From contig CM075349.1 in the NCBI GenBank assembly GCA_037693485.1, positions 67,993,001-68,057,000 of the forward strand: a DNA stretch of 64,000 nucleotides, written 5' to 3'. A model generated the notes under the pieces. That model was not told the DNA's origin. It did not search any database and saw only the letters and a program-made list of their open reading frames with translations. The position numbers were made by a program, and so were the translations under genes. The DNA is from Kitagawia praeruptora (lineage: Eukaryota > Streptophyta > Magnoliopsida > Apiales > Apiaceae). Each line of letters starts with the position of its first letter. Position 1 is the first letter of the stretch. Shown piece after piece: positions 48,580 to 61,600 of this stretch.

Positions 48580-50173
48580 CTAGCCTATAACCCGTGCAAA
48601 GCACGGACTATCATATATTATTATCATGAATTAATATATTAATTATTTAATTTAATATAAATTTTAATTTATTTTAATAAATTTAATAATTAATTTTAAA
48701 TTTAAATATGTTCCATATTTATTAATTTAAATTTATTTTTAAATATCTTAAGAATTCAAAAGATTTTTTTAAAAAATCATTAATAATAACCTAAAATGGT
48801 AGAAGAAAGAATCGTAGGAAAAAGTGTGATTCGAATCGGGATATAATTGAAAACGTTTATAATTCTATAAAACAGGTGGTATTTTATTTTTAATAAATTA
48901 TATACAATTATAAGTACTTATAAAATTATTATTTAATTTTATTAAATAGAATGCCGTGATTTAATTGAAAAAGAGAGGTCTTAGTTAGAAAAAATTAAAA
49001 AAAAACATGTTTTAGGTGAAAAATGTAAATGATTAGTTTATAGTAATTATAATTCAATTATTTTATTTTACTAAATAAAATTGCTCGTAATGTGTTAAGA
49101 AAAGGAAAAATTAATGTTGACCGTGATATTTTTAGAAAAAGAGAGGTTTTAGTTAGAAAATATAGAAAAGATTATACATTTTAGCTGAAAAAAATTAATC
49201 GGTTAATTATTAATATTATAATATTGTAATTTTATTTTATTACCGCCCGTGATATAATTGAAAAAAGATAGATTTTAGTTAGAGAAAATAGAAAAGGTAA
49301 TGTGAAAATTAAAATGATGACATGTTTTAGGTGAAAAAGGTAAATGATTAATTTATAGTAATTATAATTTAATCTTTGTTATTTTAATAAATTAAATTGC
49401 TCGTAGTGTCTTTAGATAGTGAGAAATTAATGTTGTCCGTGATATTTCAAGAAAAAAGAAATTTTAATTATGAAATATGGAAAAGATGATACTTTTTACT
49501 TGAAATTAAAAGGTAATCGGTAATTATTAGTATTATGATATTATTTTTTATTTTATAAATAGAACTACATGTGATATAATTGGAAAAAGAGATATTTTAG
49601 TCACAGAATAGAGAAAAAAATAATTTTTGGCTGAAAAAGGTAATTGATTAGTTAATAGTATTTATAATATAATTATGTTATTTTATTAAACAAAATTGCT
49701 CGTAGTGTTTATAAGAAAGGAGAAATTTTAGTTAGATACAATATAAAAGATATTGTGTTTTATCTGAAAAGGGAAATTATTTAGTTAGTAAAAATAGAAA
49801 AGGTAATATGTTTAATCTAAAAAAGGAAATTAATTAGTTAATAGGATGAATTTTATCTGTAATTAATTAAGGATAAATAAGTAAAATCAACAGGTACCGA
49901 TTATGTTATTTTATTAAACAAAATTGCTCGTAGTGTTTATAAGAAAGGAGAAATTTTAGTTAGATACAATATAAAAGATATTGTGTTTTATCTGAAAAGG
50001 ACAATTATTTAGTTAGTAAAAAATAGAAAAGGTAGTATGTTTAATCTAAAAAAGGAAATTAATTAGTTAATAGAATGAATTTTATATGTAATTAAGTAAG
50101 GGTAAATAAGTAAAATCAATAAGTACCCACCAACCAAACTTTTAATGTCTCGGCTTTTATATAATAGTATAGA
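48580..50173 (-). mobile_element. Helitron H5 (1594 bp), intact ends, minus strand
   Basis: Read on the minus strand it begins TCTATACTATTATATAAAAG at 50173 and ends with hairpin CCGTGC-TTT-GCACGG, then GTTATAGG and CTAG at 48580. The flanks on the plus strand are A (48579) and T (50174), exactly the Helitron A/T target. It is non-autonomous: no Rep/helicase, only AT-rich modules repeating AATTAATTTCCTTTTT and AAAACACAATATCTTTTAT. It shares its 5' half with H1, so it serves as the reference copy for that family. Confidence 0.85.
49673..50128 (-). repeat. Tandem duplication, 228-bp unit, in H5
   Basis: Copies 49673-49900 and 49901-50128 both start TTATGTTATTTTATTAAACA on the plus strand and are nearly identical. 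The duplicated segment is just inside the 5' end of the Helitron. Confidence 0.9.
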
Positions 50174-51163
50174 TTCTCTATCGATGTTAATATTTAGAAC
50201 TATACAAATTATTTATTTGACGAATTTATTGATTTATCAAATATTTATTTACCAAGACACAATTGATTAAAAGGTAAATTTTTAGAATTTTTTTAAATAA
50301 TTAAAATATCAATTGAAAAATTATAATAAATTTTAGAAAATAAGTAAAGCTAGAGGCTCGTAATTCGCTAAGAGAAACAACAAACTCATTCAAGTATTTG
50401 GTCTATCTGTTCCCTCTAATTAGTATCTTTGGATGAAGCTATATTTGAAAAAAGAAAGGATGAATTCGTTGTCAAAGCACGAACATAAGGCATATGAGCA
50501 ACTTCAACTTATGATGATATAATTACAAAAAAATATTCTAAAGTGTGATAAGACTGTAGTTACACAAAATATATTCACTCAGTTGAATTAGAATTATCTG
50601 GTGTTTTAAAGGTCTAACAGACAGAGGAAGAGTAAAGGACAAATGATGCTTAAAATGAAGAAAGTAGAAGAAAAGAGATGAAAGAATTAGAAAGATAGTT
50701 TTAAAAAGTGAAAACACAATGCCTGAGTAGAGTATTAGAAGATTTACAAGGTTTTTGATTAAAATCAAGAGTAAAACCTACACTCTCAGTATGCAATATC
50801 TTATATCTTGAATATTATTGGAGATCCAACAAAATGAATGTATCATTTGGGAAGAACAATTTAGTATTGTAAGTGTTCTAAAAAATCATCTTAATTAAAC
50901 GATGCCCATAAAACACTCAAATTCTCTTCTATGACTCATAAAAAAGAAAACTGACATGACTACTATCAATATTACTCATATTATTTTTCAGTTTACAAAT
51001 TTTAACATACTTAAATAAGTACACAATAGTAACATATGTCATTAACAAGCAAAATTCCAATAAAAATTAATCACATATTTTAAAAAACGTTGATTAGGCA
51101 CAATTAAATTTAAAAATACAATTTAAGATAACAACCTGTGCCTTGCACGGGTTTTTATGTTAG

Positions 51164-51634
51164 TTTTTTATTAAAAACACAAGTATTGGTTCTGTTCAAA
51201 AAAAAAAAAAGTACTGGTGTTGGAAACGGGGCATGAAAAACAATGTCATTTCTTATTCATTATCGGTGAGCTAAATGATCTATTGACACTTATGTTTTGC
51301 GTTCCATGCGATATATAACATGATCAACTTCACTAGTCATAACAACATATCTATTTCTATATCAACTAAAGAAGTCCATTCTGCACCTCTCTCCCTCCCT
51401 CTATATATCTGTCTCTCCTGTTAGCCATTTCCTTCCACGACGTACTCCCATGGGAGGAGCAATATTTGATATCAACCAACAGCAGCTACTGGTTGAAATC
51501 TGACCTGTGCTTCCACTGTTTTCATGACTACAAGATCTAATAATTCGATGGAAGAAAAGGCAAAACGACGGAAACGAACACTATCTTGCGGTGATGGAGC
51601 AACCTTGTAGTATATGATAAAATCTGAAATTACA
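51164..51634 (-). other. 3' flank of the hydrolase gene
   Basis: Non-coding DNA between the last Helitron and the hydrolase stop codon. It presumably holds the 3' UTR of that gene. It contains CT-rich stretches (near 51390) and no other feature I can support. Confidence 0.5.
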
Positions 51635-54600
51635 CTATAGATTGGTCTCGACCTGTGGTGAATCGTCAAGAGTTACCTCTTCAGTATCTTCATTATCTTC
51701 TTCAATGGGTATGTGATCAATATTATTAGCAACTGGACCTTGAGGGTCTCCGAATAATGTAGTGAATATCTGTCTGTGGCATTCATCGCAGAAATAAAAA
51801 TAGGTGAAATGGCCATGGTTTAGGAGTTTATGAACCATGACCCCAGGCAGAACTCGCTGAGTGAAGTCAGCCATTGATGGAGGAACTACTTTATCATCCA
51901 TCCCCTGTTCAAAATAGTAATCAAAGATAAGAGAGCAAGACTGGTAGCATAAGATATACAGTAACCAATATATAGCATAAACTGACATCATAACTACTTT
52001 TGCCCTACGTAGTCCAACGATATGCTTTGCAATTAATAAGGTGCATTTACCCCTACAGCTTAGGGTTGAAATTCGTGTACAGGGGAACCAAAAGTATTGT
52101 TATCTTTACTCAGGTGTTTACTCAATGCAAGGTGAGGTGCAAACCAGGAAACAACTGTTTACTCTTATACTGTCAAGAGCAGAATAGAAAAAATAAAACT
52201 TTATGCTGTTATGAGCAGAATAAAAACAAATATTCGTTTTTGCAAGGAATTTACCAAGAAAGAAACATACTATTCAGGGCTAGGCAAAATGTTTCAAAGT
52301 TTATACATTGTCTGAAAATCAAATACATCTGCTTAAAATTCACTGTACCTCCAAAGGGGATGGACTGGAAACAAGTAAAATATATACAAAAGCACATAAT
52401 TTAACTTACACTGGCAAATTAATCGTCAGAACACTCCTTTCCCTAAGAGACTAATACAGGTAACACAGCACCTCCCATAATAAAGTACCAATACTACAGA
52501 TTCCTGAACGACTCCTTATCTGTTGAACTATTATGACCAAAAAGGAGTTGTAATTGACTTCATCACATCGGAGTACAAGCTGAGCACATTCTATAATTGC
52601 CATAAATTCATTTGATTTACCGTGATGCCATTGTGAGTACTGTACTTGGCAAATGCCAAGTCCCCAGGCATAGAAATAGGTTGATAGATTCCGGAAATAC
52701 CAAAGGTACAGAAACATAGCAGAAGGTAAACAAATATTTCTAGAGAGGTTCTCCTTGCCACGAATATTGCTAGAGAGGTTGTCCTTCCCTTTAAACACAT
52801 TTGTTCCACTTTTTAGATATTGTTCCCTCTAGATTATGTGCAACCACTTTGCTTTAAATCAATTAATTAGGAAACTCAAATTTGTGGAAACTCTGGAAAA
52901 CTCGCTCGCTCTGATATCATCTGAGAAATGCCATGCAACAAAATACAACACTACAAAGACTTGCAACCTCGTAAAGCAGGGGATAAATCTCACACACCTA
53001 TTCCTCTATTTGATAAATTATTTTAAGTACTGTTCCCCATGCTATCTGTGGTGGAAATGATAAAAACCCAATATCATAGGCCACAATCCTTCAAAATGTT
53101 CCTCAATGGAGACAAACTACAACAGAAACCAAGAAAAACTCTGAATGAAAGGTCTCAACTATTGACCATTTCCACCAGATTTTGTTTTCCTTTGGAATCA
53201 GGTCTTTCCCTCACACTATAACATATCAAATTGACTACTGTCAAGCACAGTTTCAATTCTTCTTATCTAGATTTCCACTTTTCTGGTTTGATTGTTAATT
53301 TACGTACAAGTATATAATTTTCAACCTGACACGAGCAGTTCTCTCATCACTAGAACAAATAAACCTCAAGCTTAATTTTGTAATGCATAATAGCAGAGTT
53401 AGAGACAACCCAAAACCGGACAGAGCAAGAACTACAATAATTAATTTGTACAACAAGTTTAATTCAAGAAAGATACTGCACCGACCTGCCATATATGTAT
53501 CGGGCCAAGAAAGCCTGTCAATTCTTCTTCAGCTTGACTGTACTTCGACTTAATCCAAAAGACGATGCCTCTTCCTTTTTGTTTCTTTTGTACTTTGAGC
53601 TCTGAGAGGCGGAAACCCCAACTTGAAACCTGCAAGACAGCTTCCTCCACATATGGTTTTACATTTCCCTGTCGAACTGATTCTGCCAAGTCCCTCAACC
53701 AGAATTCTTCGAACCTTTCATCCTCTATTAAATCTCTATCCTAGACAAATTCAGCAGTTAAACATGAGAAATGGCCACTAAAGTTAGAACACCAATGACA
53801 TATTTAAAAGAAACCTTTAGCTAATATATATTATTGCATTTTTTTCTGTATTATCATTATTGGAGTTCTTCCTAATGACTAATTTGATACTATTGTCGCT
53901 CTAGAAAAGAAAAACCCACAAAAGAAATATAAATCAGGATGACTCACCCTTTTTCCAAGCGACAATGACAGCCACTTATTTATGTGTCCAACACTTCCAG
54001 AAAGGAAGCCACGATGATAAAAGTACGGAAGAAATCTAGGAAATTTTCGAGCAAGGAAGAACATAAATTTCTTTTGCAGGGTCCATTTGCTCCAAGTTCT
54101 TCGTCTCTCTTCCTTGGACATGCTTGGCTCATATGGATTAATCATAGGTGAAACCATGAATGCACCTGCATACTTGGTCAAAGATTAATCAGAGGAAAGT
54201 TCCACCATAAAGAACATGTTAAAGCAAGATGAATAAAGGCATTGTAATGCTTTTTGGAAAATTGGAAAAACAAATCAATTAAAAATCTGTTTCTGTTCAG
54301 TAGTTCATTTACTAACAGAACCACATATATTATAGTAGCCCTGAGTGAATTCTTGGTACATATATATTTACAAGTGTGTATACCACTATACTGTACTAAT
54401 GAGTAACAACTCATTTAAAAGAACCTATATTATAGTTTATTTACTTCTAGATAATAGAAATAGTTAACCCTGTCAAAATATTAACAAACTACACTAGATT
54501 AGTTTTGCATTTTAAGCACACATTTATTCTTTCGTTCTTTGACCAACACAAGTAGCAATGTAGCATGCATAACTAATGTCGCATTGCCTCCATAGTGACC

Positions 54601-56439
54601 CTTACAGATATTTTACAATATCGAATAAACAGGTAGGAGATAAATAGTTAAATAAAAATGTCAAAGTACCTGCGACTCTGTCAGGAATATATCTAAGCAT
54701 AGCCCAAGCATGCAAGCTTCCACCAGAAAATCCCATCACCCAGAACTGGTCAGTCACGCCCACAGCATATGATAAGTGTAACACATCATCAGCTGATGAC
54801 TTGAGGTTCCTGTTAGGATGAGGATCACTCTCCCCAAACCCCGGAAGATCATATGTTATTAGACGAACACCAAACTCTTGCAGTAGTGATAACTTAATAC
54901 CAGGTATTCCTATTTGCACGAAGAATACACACATGTGCCAAATATTATAAGACTGTCCAAAATAAACTCCTGCACGAGTCACTTTGCACAAAGAACATGA
55001 AGTAACATATTTGTACCTGCAAGCCGGGATGAGAGAAAAGAATGTGGAGCAATTATGGAAAATCTAGAGCTGCCAGCTTGAACACCTTGCTCCTGATAAG
55101 CCAAGTGTCTACCATCCGGTAACAGTATACGAGTAGCATTAGGCGGTTGTATGTACAGTTTCTTTATCAAAGGAATGGTTTCGTCATATTCAGTATTTAC
55201 ATAGAGTGCTGCAAATTAATCAGTTAAGTAAGATGCTTGATATTGATGACAAACTGCTGTGCAAGTGTGCAGTTTGTTTTATATGTTGTCTATGCAGGAA
55301 TTTACAAGCAATATATAAAAGTAGAAATTGTAGTGCGATGCATATCTCCCAGCCGCAAATATCATTAAAATATTTCAACCTGTGTCGTAGTTCTCTGCTA
55401 CTCATCCACTAGAAAGCACTATGAACCCATACAATACAAACGACATATTTGTAGTAAAAATATTTCATTCTCTGCTGCTTACATGTAGCACAATTGTATT
55501 ATATTAGATGTAGTTGCTAAAATCCCTCAACTTCCGTTTCCTTGATCTGTTTAGAGCTATTCATGCCCCTAAGATATGTTAGTGTAACTGACAGGGAGTC
55601 CATAATTTTTTTTATCTTTATAAAATCTATCTTAAAACCTAGTTCCAAGTTTCAACCAGTTCAAATACTTCTGCCAGATCATTAGAGTTAGCTTCGTTAA
55701 GGTGACGAAACTTAAAAACAATTGTAGAATCAATCGGGAGCTGAGAGAGTAATACAGATGACATTTCTACAAAATCATTCCCTAGTGACTCGTCCATCCA
55801 ACACAAGGACCAGAATATAATCCCTAATTAACCATAAGTTTAACAGTATTCAACAAATTATCAAACAAAATTTAAACAGAGAAATATAACAACCAGCACC
55901 TAATCCAAAACTCGAAACTCGACTGAAAACTTAAATCGCACTTATAAATCCTAACATATTAAAAGACCTAACAAATTTTTCATATATCACTAAAAAACAA
56001 CTTAAAAAGGCAGAATCGAACGAAATTCAAACCGAAACGAAAATGCGAAATTCAAACCTGCAACGACGAAGAACAAAACAACGAAAATCACACTCCAGGA
56101 ATGAGCAGGATCACGATCCTCCGGTAAATACTCATTCAAAAACTTCAATTCCTTACGAACTTTCTTCACAGGCGGTCCAAAATTCTTCACGAGAAACGAA
56201 TCATCTCTCATCACACTCTGTTTCACCACATCTCTCACACCTTTCCCAAACTCCACACTCATCTCCGCAAAACCTCTCCAAAACTCCACCGCGTGGAACC
56301 TCCAGTTCCAATCACCACCGCCGCCGTACGGAACCGCCGGAACCGTCGGAGTCGCCGGTGGAGCTGCGGCAACTCCGATTCCGACGCCGTCGGGAATGAA
56401 ATTAGTGAAATCGTCTCTCCACGGCGTCGGTTCAGACAT
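51635..56439 (-). CDS. Alpha/beta hydrolase family protein, membrane-anchored
   Basis: Six exons (56439-56058, 55208-55017, 54909-54670, 54165-53948, 53740-53486, 51904-51635) join with GT-AG introns into 518 codons plus TAG. Residues 1-110 are a plant-type N-terminal extension with a Pro/Ala/Gly-rich start. A hydrophobic segment, SWSVIFVVLFFVVAALYV (about 124-141), should anchor the protein in a membrane. The hydrolase core follows, with DLPGFGESDPHP, the nucleophile elbow GFSGG (Ser253), an acid in GMDDKVVPP (Asp432 or Asp433) and a catalytic His in NHGHF (459 or 461). The C-terminal tail is acidic. The fold and triad support esterase or lipase-like activity, but the substrate is unknown. 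The first Met in frame was chosen as the start. The large last intron (51905-53485) holds no recognised element. Confidence 0.9.
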
Positions 56440-56653
56440 TTTGAAGAGAATTGAGGTGTGTGGAATTGAATTAAGGAGTGGAGATAAGCATTGATTAGTA
56501 GCTTGAAAGTGAAGATTGATAAAAAGTGTAACGCATGTGTGTATACGTATATATGTTGTGTATGTATAGTTGCATTACCAGATGGCCAAAAAGGGAATGT
56601 TGATGGTTTTAGAGAGAGGAGAGAGAGTAAAGATGGAGGGTGCAGATGGTGAC

Positions 56654-56659
56654 ACGTGC
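56654..56659. promoter_or_regulatory. G-box CACGTG upstream of the hydrolase gene
   Basis: CACGTG in the context GACACGTGCG, about 215 bp upstream of the hydrolase ATG. It matches plant G-box/ABRE sites for bZIP and bHLH factors. An ATATATA at 56548-56554 lies about 110 bp upstream of the ATG and could be the TATA element. Both are motif-level guesses. Confidence 0.35.
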
Positions 56660-56879
56660 GTAGGATGGAGTGGTGCTGACAGAGAATTGTGGCTGTAAAA
56701 TTTGTGCTAGTGATGGGCTGATGGGTCGCCGGGGGTAAATGATTAACGGCCGTTTGTTGGCATTTTATATTTAAATCTTTATTTGTACTAGCGCTGATTA
56801 ACGTTGACAATACCATTTGAAAAGTTTGTCGTCCTTTTGCCTTTTTGGTATTTTCAAGTGACTTTCTAATTTTTTGTTG

Positions 56880-57660
56880 GGATGGGTGTACTAAATATCC
56901 ATTTTTTATTATTTTATAATTAAAATATTCATTTTCTACGAACATCGTCCTAAATATCTGTAGGATATACATATGAATATGATAGAGGAGTATCCTGGAT
57001 TGCGCATACACAAGATACGTAAGTATTAAAATACGTCCATCCAAACAACGTAAGGCTTCAAACACGTTCAACGAAAAAATGAATGTGAACAGGATACACA
57101 TAAACAAACAGCGCATTACTAGATACGCCGAATGTAGATGCAAATCACAGAGCTCAGAGAAGGCGATTGAGGGGCGATTTTGCGACAAAGCATTTTCATC
57201 TCTATTTAATCCTTTCCAGTTATTTTCCGTTCAAGTCATATATATCATTAGATTCGTCTTTCAAAACTCTACAATCCTATACCAAATTTAAACGAGTTCT
57301 ATTACCAGATTGTAAAGCCCCAATTTTAATAAAAAATGGTGCTTTTTCCGGCTAACAATAATGCACTTCATTCGCCCATCTCCGGGCATTTTTCCGTTCA
57401 CATTCTACACAACATTAAATTCGTCGTTCGACGATCTACAATCCTATACCATTTTCACATAACTTCTAATGCCGGATTTTAACCTCTAAACGGCAAAATT
57501 TCATCGGAGAGAGATACGGGGGAGAGAGAGATACGCCTTCTGCGTAAGTGTGTCTGATGAGTAAAAAAGTCCGTAGATCCTAAAATGGGTATTTCGGGAT
57601 GTCTCTAGTAAAATAGTGATTATTTTGGGCAATTTTTTCGTTTAAAATTGTGAATATTTT
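56880..57660. mobile_element. Possible transposon remnant rich in ATACG/TACGCC words
   Basis: The stretch contains many TACGT, ATACGCC and GCGCAT words and a CT/GA-rich core, like the insertion at 4569-5394. Its right part reads GGGTATTTCGGG and TTATTTTGGGCA, recalling the TGCCCAAAATACCC start of that element. The ends are only loosely inverted (TAAATATCC...GGTATTT). Boundaries and target duplication are not resolved. Open frames here are taken as chance. Confidence 0.3.
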
Positions 57661-57963
57661 AATTTATATTAAAAGAACTAGATAACTTATTCACGTCACG
57701 ATTGATAAAATATTATCTAGTACAAGAGTTTTAATAATCTTAAGAAAATTGATTCAAAAATATTCTCAAAATATATCTAAAATTTTAATAATCTTAAAAA
57801 AAGTATAACCATGAAAAATCATAATTAAAATACACATGTAATCTATATTATAAATAATTATAAATATTAAATATAAACAAATGACATTTTTCAATGTCTA
57901 ACACCTCTTTCATAACACACATACTCATTAAAAGTGTAGGAATATATTTAGTCAAAATTAGGG

Positions 57964-58686
57964 TTGTAAACTAACCGAGTCGAGTCGGATTTTTATCGAG
58001 TCGAGTTCGAGTTTTTTGTACCGAGTCAAGCCTGAGCTCGATTACCTTAATGAGCCTTTTTTTTTTTGCCGAACTCGAGTTCGTTAATAACCTGAGTCGC
58101 GTCGAGTAGGTAACGAGTTTACCGAGTTGATCCCGAGTTCGAGCAGAGTCGAGTTGGTAACGAGCTTTTTTTCTCAAATATTTTCTTTTTGCTTATTTTT
58201 AAATTTTAGACTTGTAGTATCACTTGTAAATTGTAAATTATAAGTTGGCAGTAGTTGTAGGAAAAAAACCCACAGAAAAAATAAACACAAGACAAGAATG
58301 AAACAAGAATAAAAAATGCATAGATAAAAACAAAGGTGCTTGTTTATGTTAAACTGAGGAAAAAAAAAGAATGGTTCAAGTTATATTAGAACAAGGAACG
58401 AATACAAGGTATTTATAGCTAATAAAAAGAAAACCTTATTTTATAGCTAAAATAATAAAAACTAAAAACTAAAACTAAAACAATAAAAATATTTTTTTTT
58501 ATTTTTATTGTATCGCTTACCGAGTTCGAGTCGAGTCGAGTCGAACAACCAAAAAACTCAACTCGACTCGATAAGCTTATCATACAAATTTTGGTGATCG
58601 AACTCGAGTTCGTTAACGAGCCGAGTCGAATCGGGTTTTTACCTAGCAGATCTCGAGTCGAGTCAAGCTTAGCTTGGTTCGTTTGT
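57964..58686. repeat. GAGTCGAG-rich dispersed repeat
   Basis: The ends carry TGTAAACTAACCGAG and the loose inverse CTTGGTTCGTTTGTC. Both arms are packed with CGAGTCGAG, CTCGAGTTCGTTAA and ACGAGTTTACC words in opposite orientation, separated by an AT-rich middle (58170-58500). This pattern occurs widely as a non-autonomous plant DNA transposon. No clear TSD was identified. Confidence 0.55.
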
Positions 58687-60408
58687 CAGAATATTATGTT
58701 ACTCCGCCAAAATATATTAGAACAATAGATGTACAATTTTTTTTACGAGAAAGGATCGAGGTTCAATATAATGGAGTTTATCACATCTCACGTGTAACTT
58801 GTTCATTTGCAAAAGTAAAATTTATGTTTGTATGCAAATTTTAGATGGTAACCAAAAAATTAATATATTCTCATAACTTATCGCGATCCGTTCACGATCA
58901 AATATAATAAAATGTAGTGTTTAAAATATAAGAACCGGTTGCATTATATTTCTAAGTCATTTGATTTGTTATGGGAAAAAACTAATCCATAAATAAACAA
59001 AATGTATTAAGATTTAAACAACAACTACAATTTGAAGAAAGTAAATATAAGGTGAAAAATTTCATTTGAAAAAAAGAAGTAACATGAAATTAAACTTAGT
59101 AAGAAAATATATCACTTCCATTCATTTAATTTTTTTTATGGAATTTAAAAATTTTAAACAAACACAATATCAAAAGACGTAGATAATAATAAAAAAAAAA
59201 GGAGCCAAAGCATTTCATTGTTGAGTTCGGCCTAGACAAAGTTAGATGGTATATGTTTAGGAAAGTGAGAAGGCAAAATGCAAAGAAATACTTCAAGATG
59301 GGAATCGATCCTTGGTGCTCTGTTGTAATTGATAATTTGATAATGAGATATAAAATAATGCTAAAAGAGGTAAAAGTTGCATGCTTCCTACTTTAGGCAT
59401 CGCGAAAATATGAAGCAAGCAATGATAAATACATGTTACTCACGTATTCGTCCCGATCCTCCGCTATTAAAATACATACAGTATACGGATACTAAAAATC
59501 ACACGATCTCCTACCTACATGCAGTGGTTAGCGATTCTGAATTGAACTACATCCTAATTTGGTGTCCCCTCCTACCTACATGTAGTGGCGGAGGCGAAGT
59601 CAACGATTCTGAATTGAACGACATCCTAATTTGGTATCCCATGCCATTGCAACAACCAAAGTTTTGTTTATCAACTTTACTTATCATGGTTTTAGCCCAA
59701 AATCCAGGGTACACGAAAGGGAACCTCTAGGTTCTTAGTGGCTCCGTCAATATCTACATGTCACGTCCTTTTGAAAAGCACAAAGTTCATAGCTTGAATC
59801 GTGTTAAATTTAAACACAAATACCTTCATATCTTTTTGGAAAACATTAATATACCCTTTACTCCCTATACTTCATGAGCGAATTTAGAAATCAAATAAAA
59901 GACCAAACAACTTAAACACTTTACTTGCCATATTTACACTATTCATATGAGTGTTACTACACTTCATAGTATCGCCATCAATACCTTTATTTGCATTTTC
60001 ATTTATGTATTTCAATCCCGAAGTGTGAAACCTACGTTCATTACTAGAATTATACTTCTCGATACTGAAACTTCACCTCTAACATTTTCTGAGTTCACTT
60101 GGTTTGAGAAAATGTCGCCTTTCCTAGATTTAAGAATACCTTTTATGACTCCCACATCCTTACTTCTGTGAGTTATAAACTTCGAAAAACGTAACTCATA
60201 TCTCCCATCTATAAAAGTAGCAGAATTTGTCAAACCTATTTCTTCATTGAAACTATCATTCTTTTTTGTTGCATACAAGTGAAGTTCCTTCAAAAAGCGA
60301 CCCTTTTCCACAATAAAATCTTGCAATTCCCGAATAAATCGCATAGCTACATAGAATTTTTTTTCAATCATTTTTATTAATTGCAAAAGCAGCTTGAACG
60401 ACCAGATT
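58687..60408. other. AT-rich intergenic DNA, no gene recognised
   Basis: No supported gene. A minus-strand frame at 60012-60386 (124 codons) is the longest and has a plausible amino-acid mix (FYVAMRFIRELQDFIVEKGR). It lacks a recognised domain, flanking exons or context, so it is not called. A short tandem duplication is listed separately. Confidence 0.5.
59508..59640 (+). repeat. Short tandem duplication with diverged copies
   Basis: 59508-59568 and 59569-59640 both read CTCCTACCTACATG(C/T)AGTGG, then GATTCTGAATTGAAC, then ACATCCTAATTTGGT. The second copy has an extra segment of about 11 bases (GCGGAGGCGAA). Confidence 0.7.
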
Positions 60409-60416
60409 TTTTTTTG

Positions 60417-61592
60417 GAGTAAATTACAAAGTGGTGGCTAAATTTTACCCCAAGTTTCAAAATATTGGTCGTGTTATCAGATTTTCAAAATGTTGGCTAA
60501 TATTTCCCTCCGCATTTCAAAAAGATGTCTCCCGTTAAGTTCCGTTAAGTATGCACCGTTAATTTTAAATAATCCAACATTTTTAAGGATATTTTAGTAA
60601 AATTATTTATTATGCATACAAACAATCTATTAAGATAATCTCTCCCCCTTTTCTCTCCCCTGCTACTTCTTTCCACCACCACGGCACCACCCACTTCCCC
60701 CTATTTCGAACTGATTTTGAAGCTTAAATCAACGATTAAAGCCTCATTTCTGCCTCTCTACCATTAATCATCCAAAAAACCCGAATTTTGGTAACCTTCA
60801 ATTCGTTATTGAATTGGGTTTCAATCACGGCGGCGTTGGATGTTGGTCGGAGTGAAAAGGAAGAAGAGAGGTGGGTTGGATGAAAGAGGAAAGCAATAGG
60901 TTGTTGATGAAGTAGGAGAGGAGAAAGGAGTGCAGTGGTGGGCATACAAGTTAGTAGAGTGGAGAGTGGAATAGAAGCCCGACTAGATACAAGAAGTTCA
61001 AATCTAAACTATGATAAAAGATTCTGCACACCCATATCTCCAATCATGCTCTTGAATAAGTCGTCGTTTCGCAGGATAATGCATTCCATCAATTACTACA
61101 TCAACTAGCATCCTGCAAATTAATTAATTTTACTTGCGATTCTAAATAAAACAAAAGTCTTTGTAATTTTAACAAAGTATCTTAGTTGTTAGATAAAATT
61201 AAGATGTATAATCATCTGAGGCGGCCTGAATCATTCATCTGAATGGTTTTTATCTTAATTAATGTAGGCATGTGTCTCAATCAATTTCACTTTCTTGATT
61301 TTATTAAACATGAAAACTAACATAGCTTGATATTGCACGCTTCAACAGTCAGTGGAGACGGTGATATGAGTTGAGACGGTGAAGGAGGAGCAGTCGCGGC
61401 CATACAAGTTATATAATTTTCTTGAAAACCCAACTTTACCCCTGCTCCGTTAGAGCTGTTAGGAGGAATTTAACATAAGACATCTTTTTGAAAGGCGAAA
61501 GAAAACACCGGGCCAACATTTTGAAAATCTAATAACGCGGCCAACATTTTGAAAATTAGAATTAAATTTAGCCACCACCTTGTAATTTACTC
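60417..61592. mobile_element. Long-TIR DNA transposon (1176 bp) with 8-bp TSD
   Basis: It is flanked by TTTTTTTG on both sides (60409-60416 and 61593-61600). Its inverted ends are GAGTAAATTACAAAGTGGTG and the reverse of CACCACCTTGTAATTTACTC, continuing through TTTTCAAAATGTTGGCC. An 8-bp duplication suggests hAT, but the T-rich site makes the length uncertain and a MULE is possible. The interior has a CT-rich stretch (60640-60700) like a plant 5' UTR and a stretch with GGAGAGGAGAAAGGAG. It may be captured sequence. No transposase. Confidence 0.65.
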
Positions 61593-61600
61593 TTTTTTTG

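Larger units (their letters stand above)
47783..51163 (+). mobile_element. Helitron H4, 5' end worn, split by reversed Helitron H5
   Basis: It starts with TATATAATAGCCCAACAAGT directly at the end of H3, lacking the first few bases of the family terminus. It ends at a hairpin CCTGTGC-CTT-GCACGGG, then TTTTTATG and TTAG, followed by T, a one-base variant of CTAG. H5 occupies 48580-50173 inside it. No coding frame is recognised. An antisense A-box-like phrase and a (TAA)n array lie in its left part. Confidence 0.55.

Noticed and set aside
56259..57188. 309-codon minus-strand open frame
   Set aside because: It overlaps hydrolase exon 1 in another frame and continues into promoter and repeat DNA, with no domain or codon bias.
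60012..60386. 124-codon minus-strand frame as a gene
   Set aside because: It has no recognised domain, partner exons or supporting context, and it abuts a transposon.
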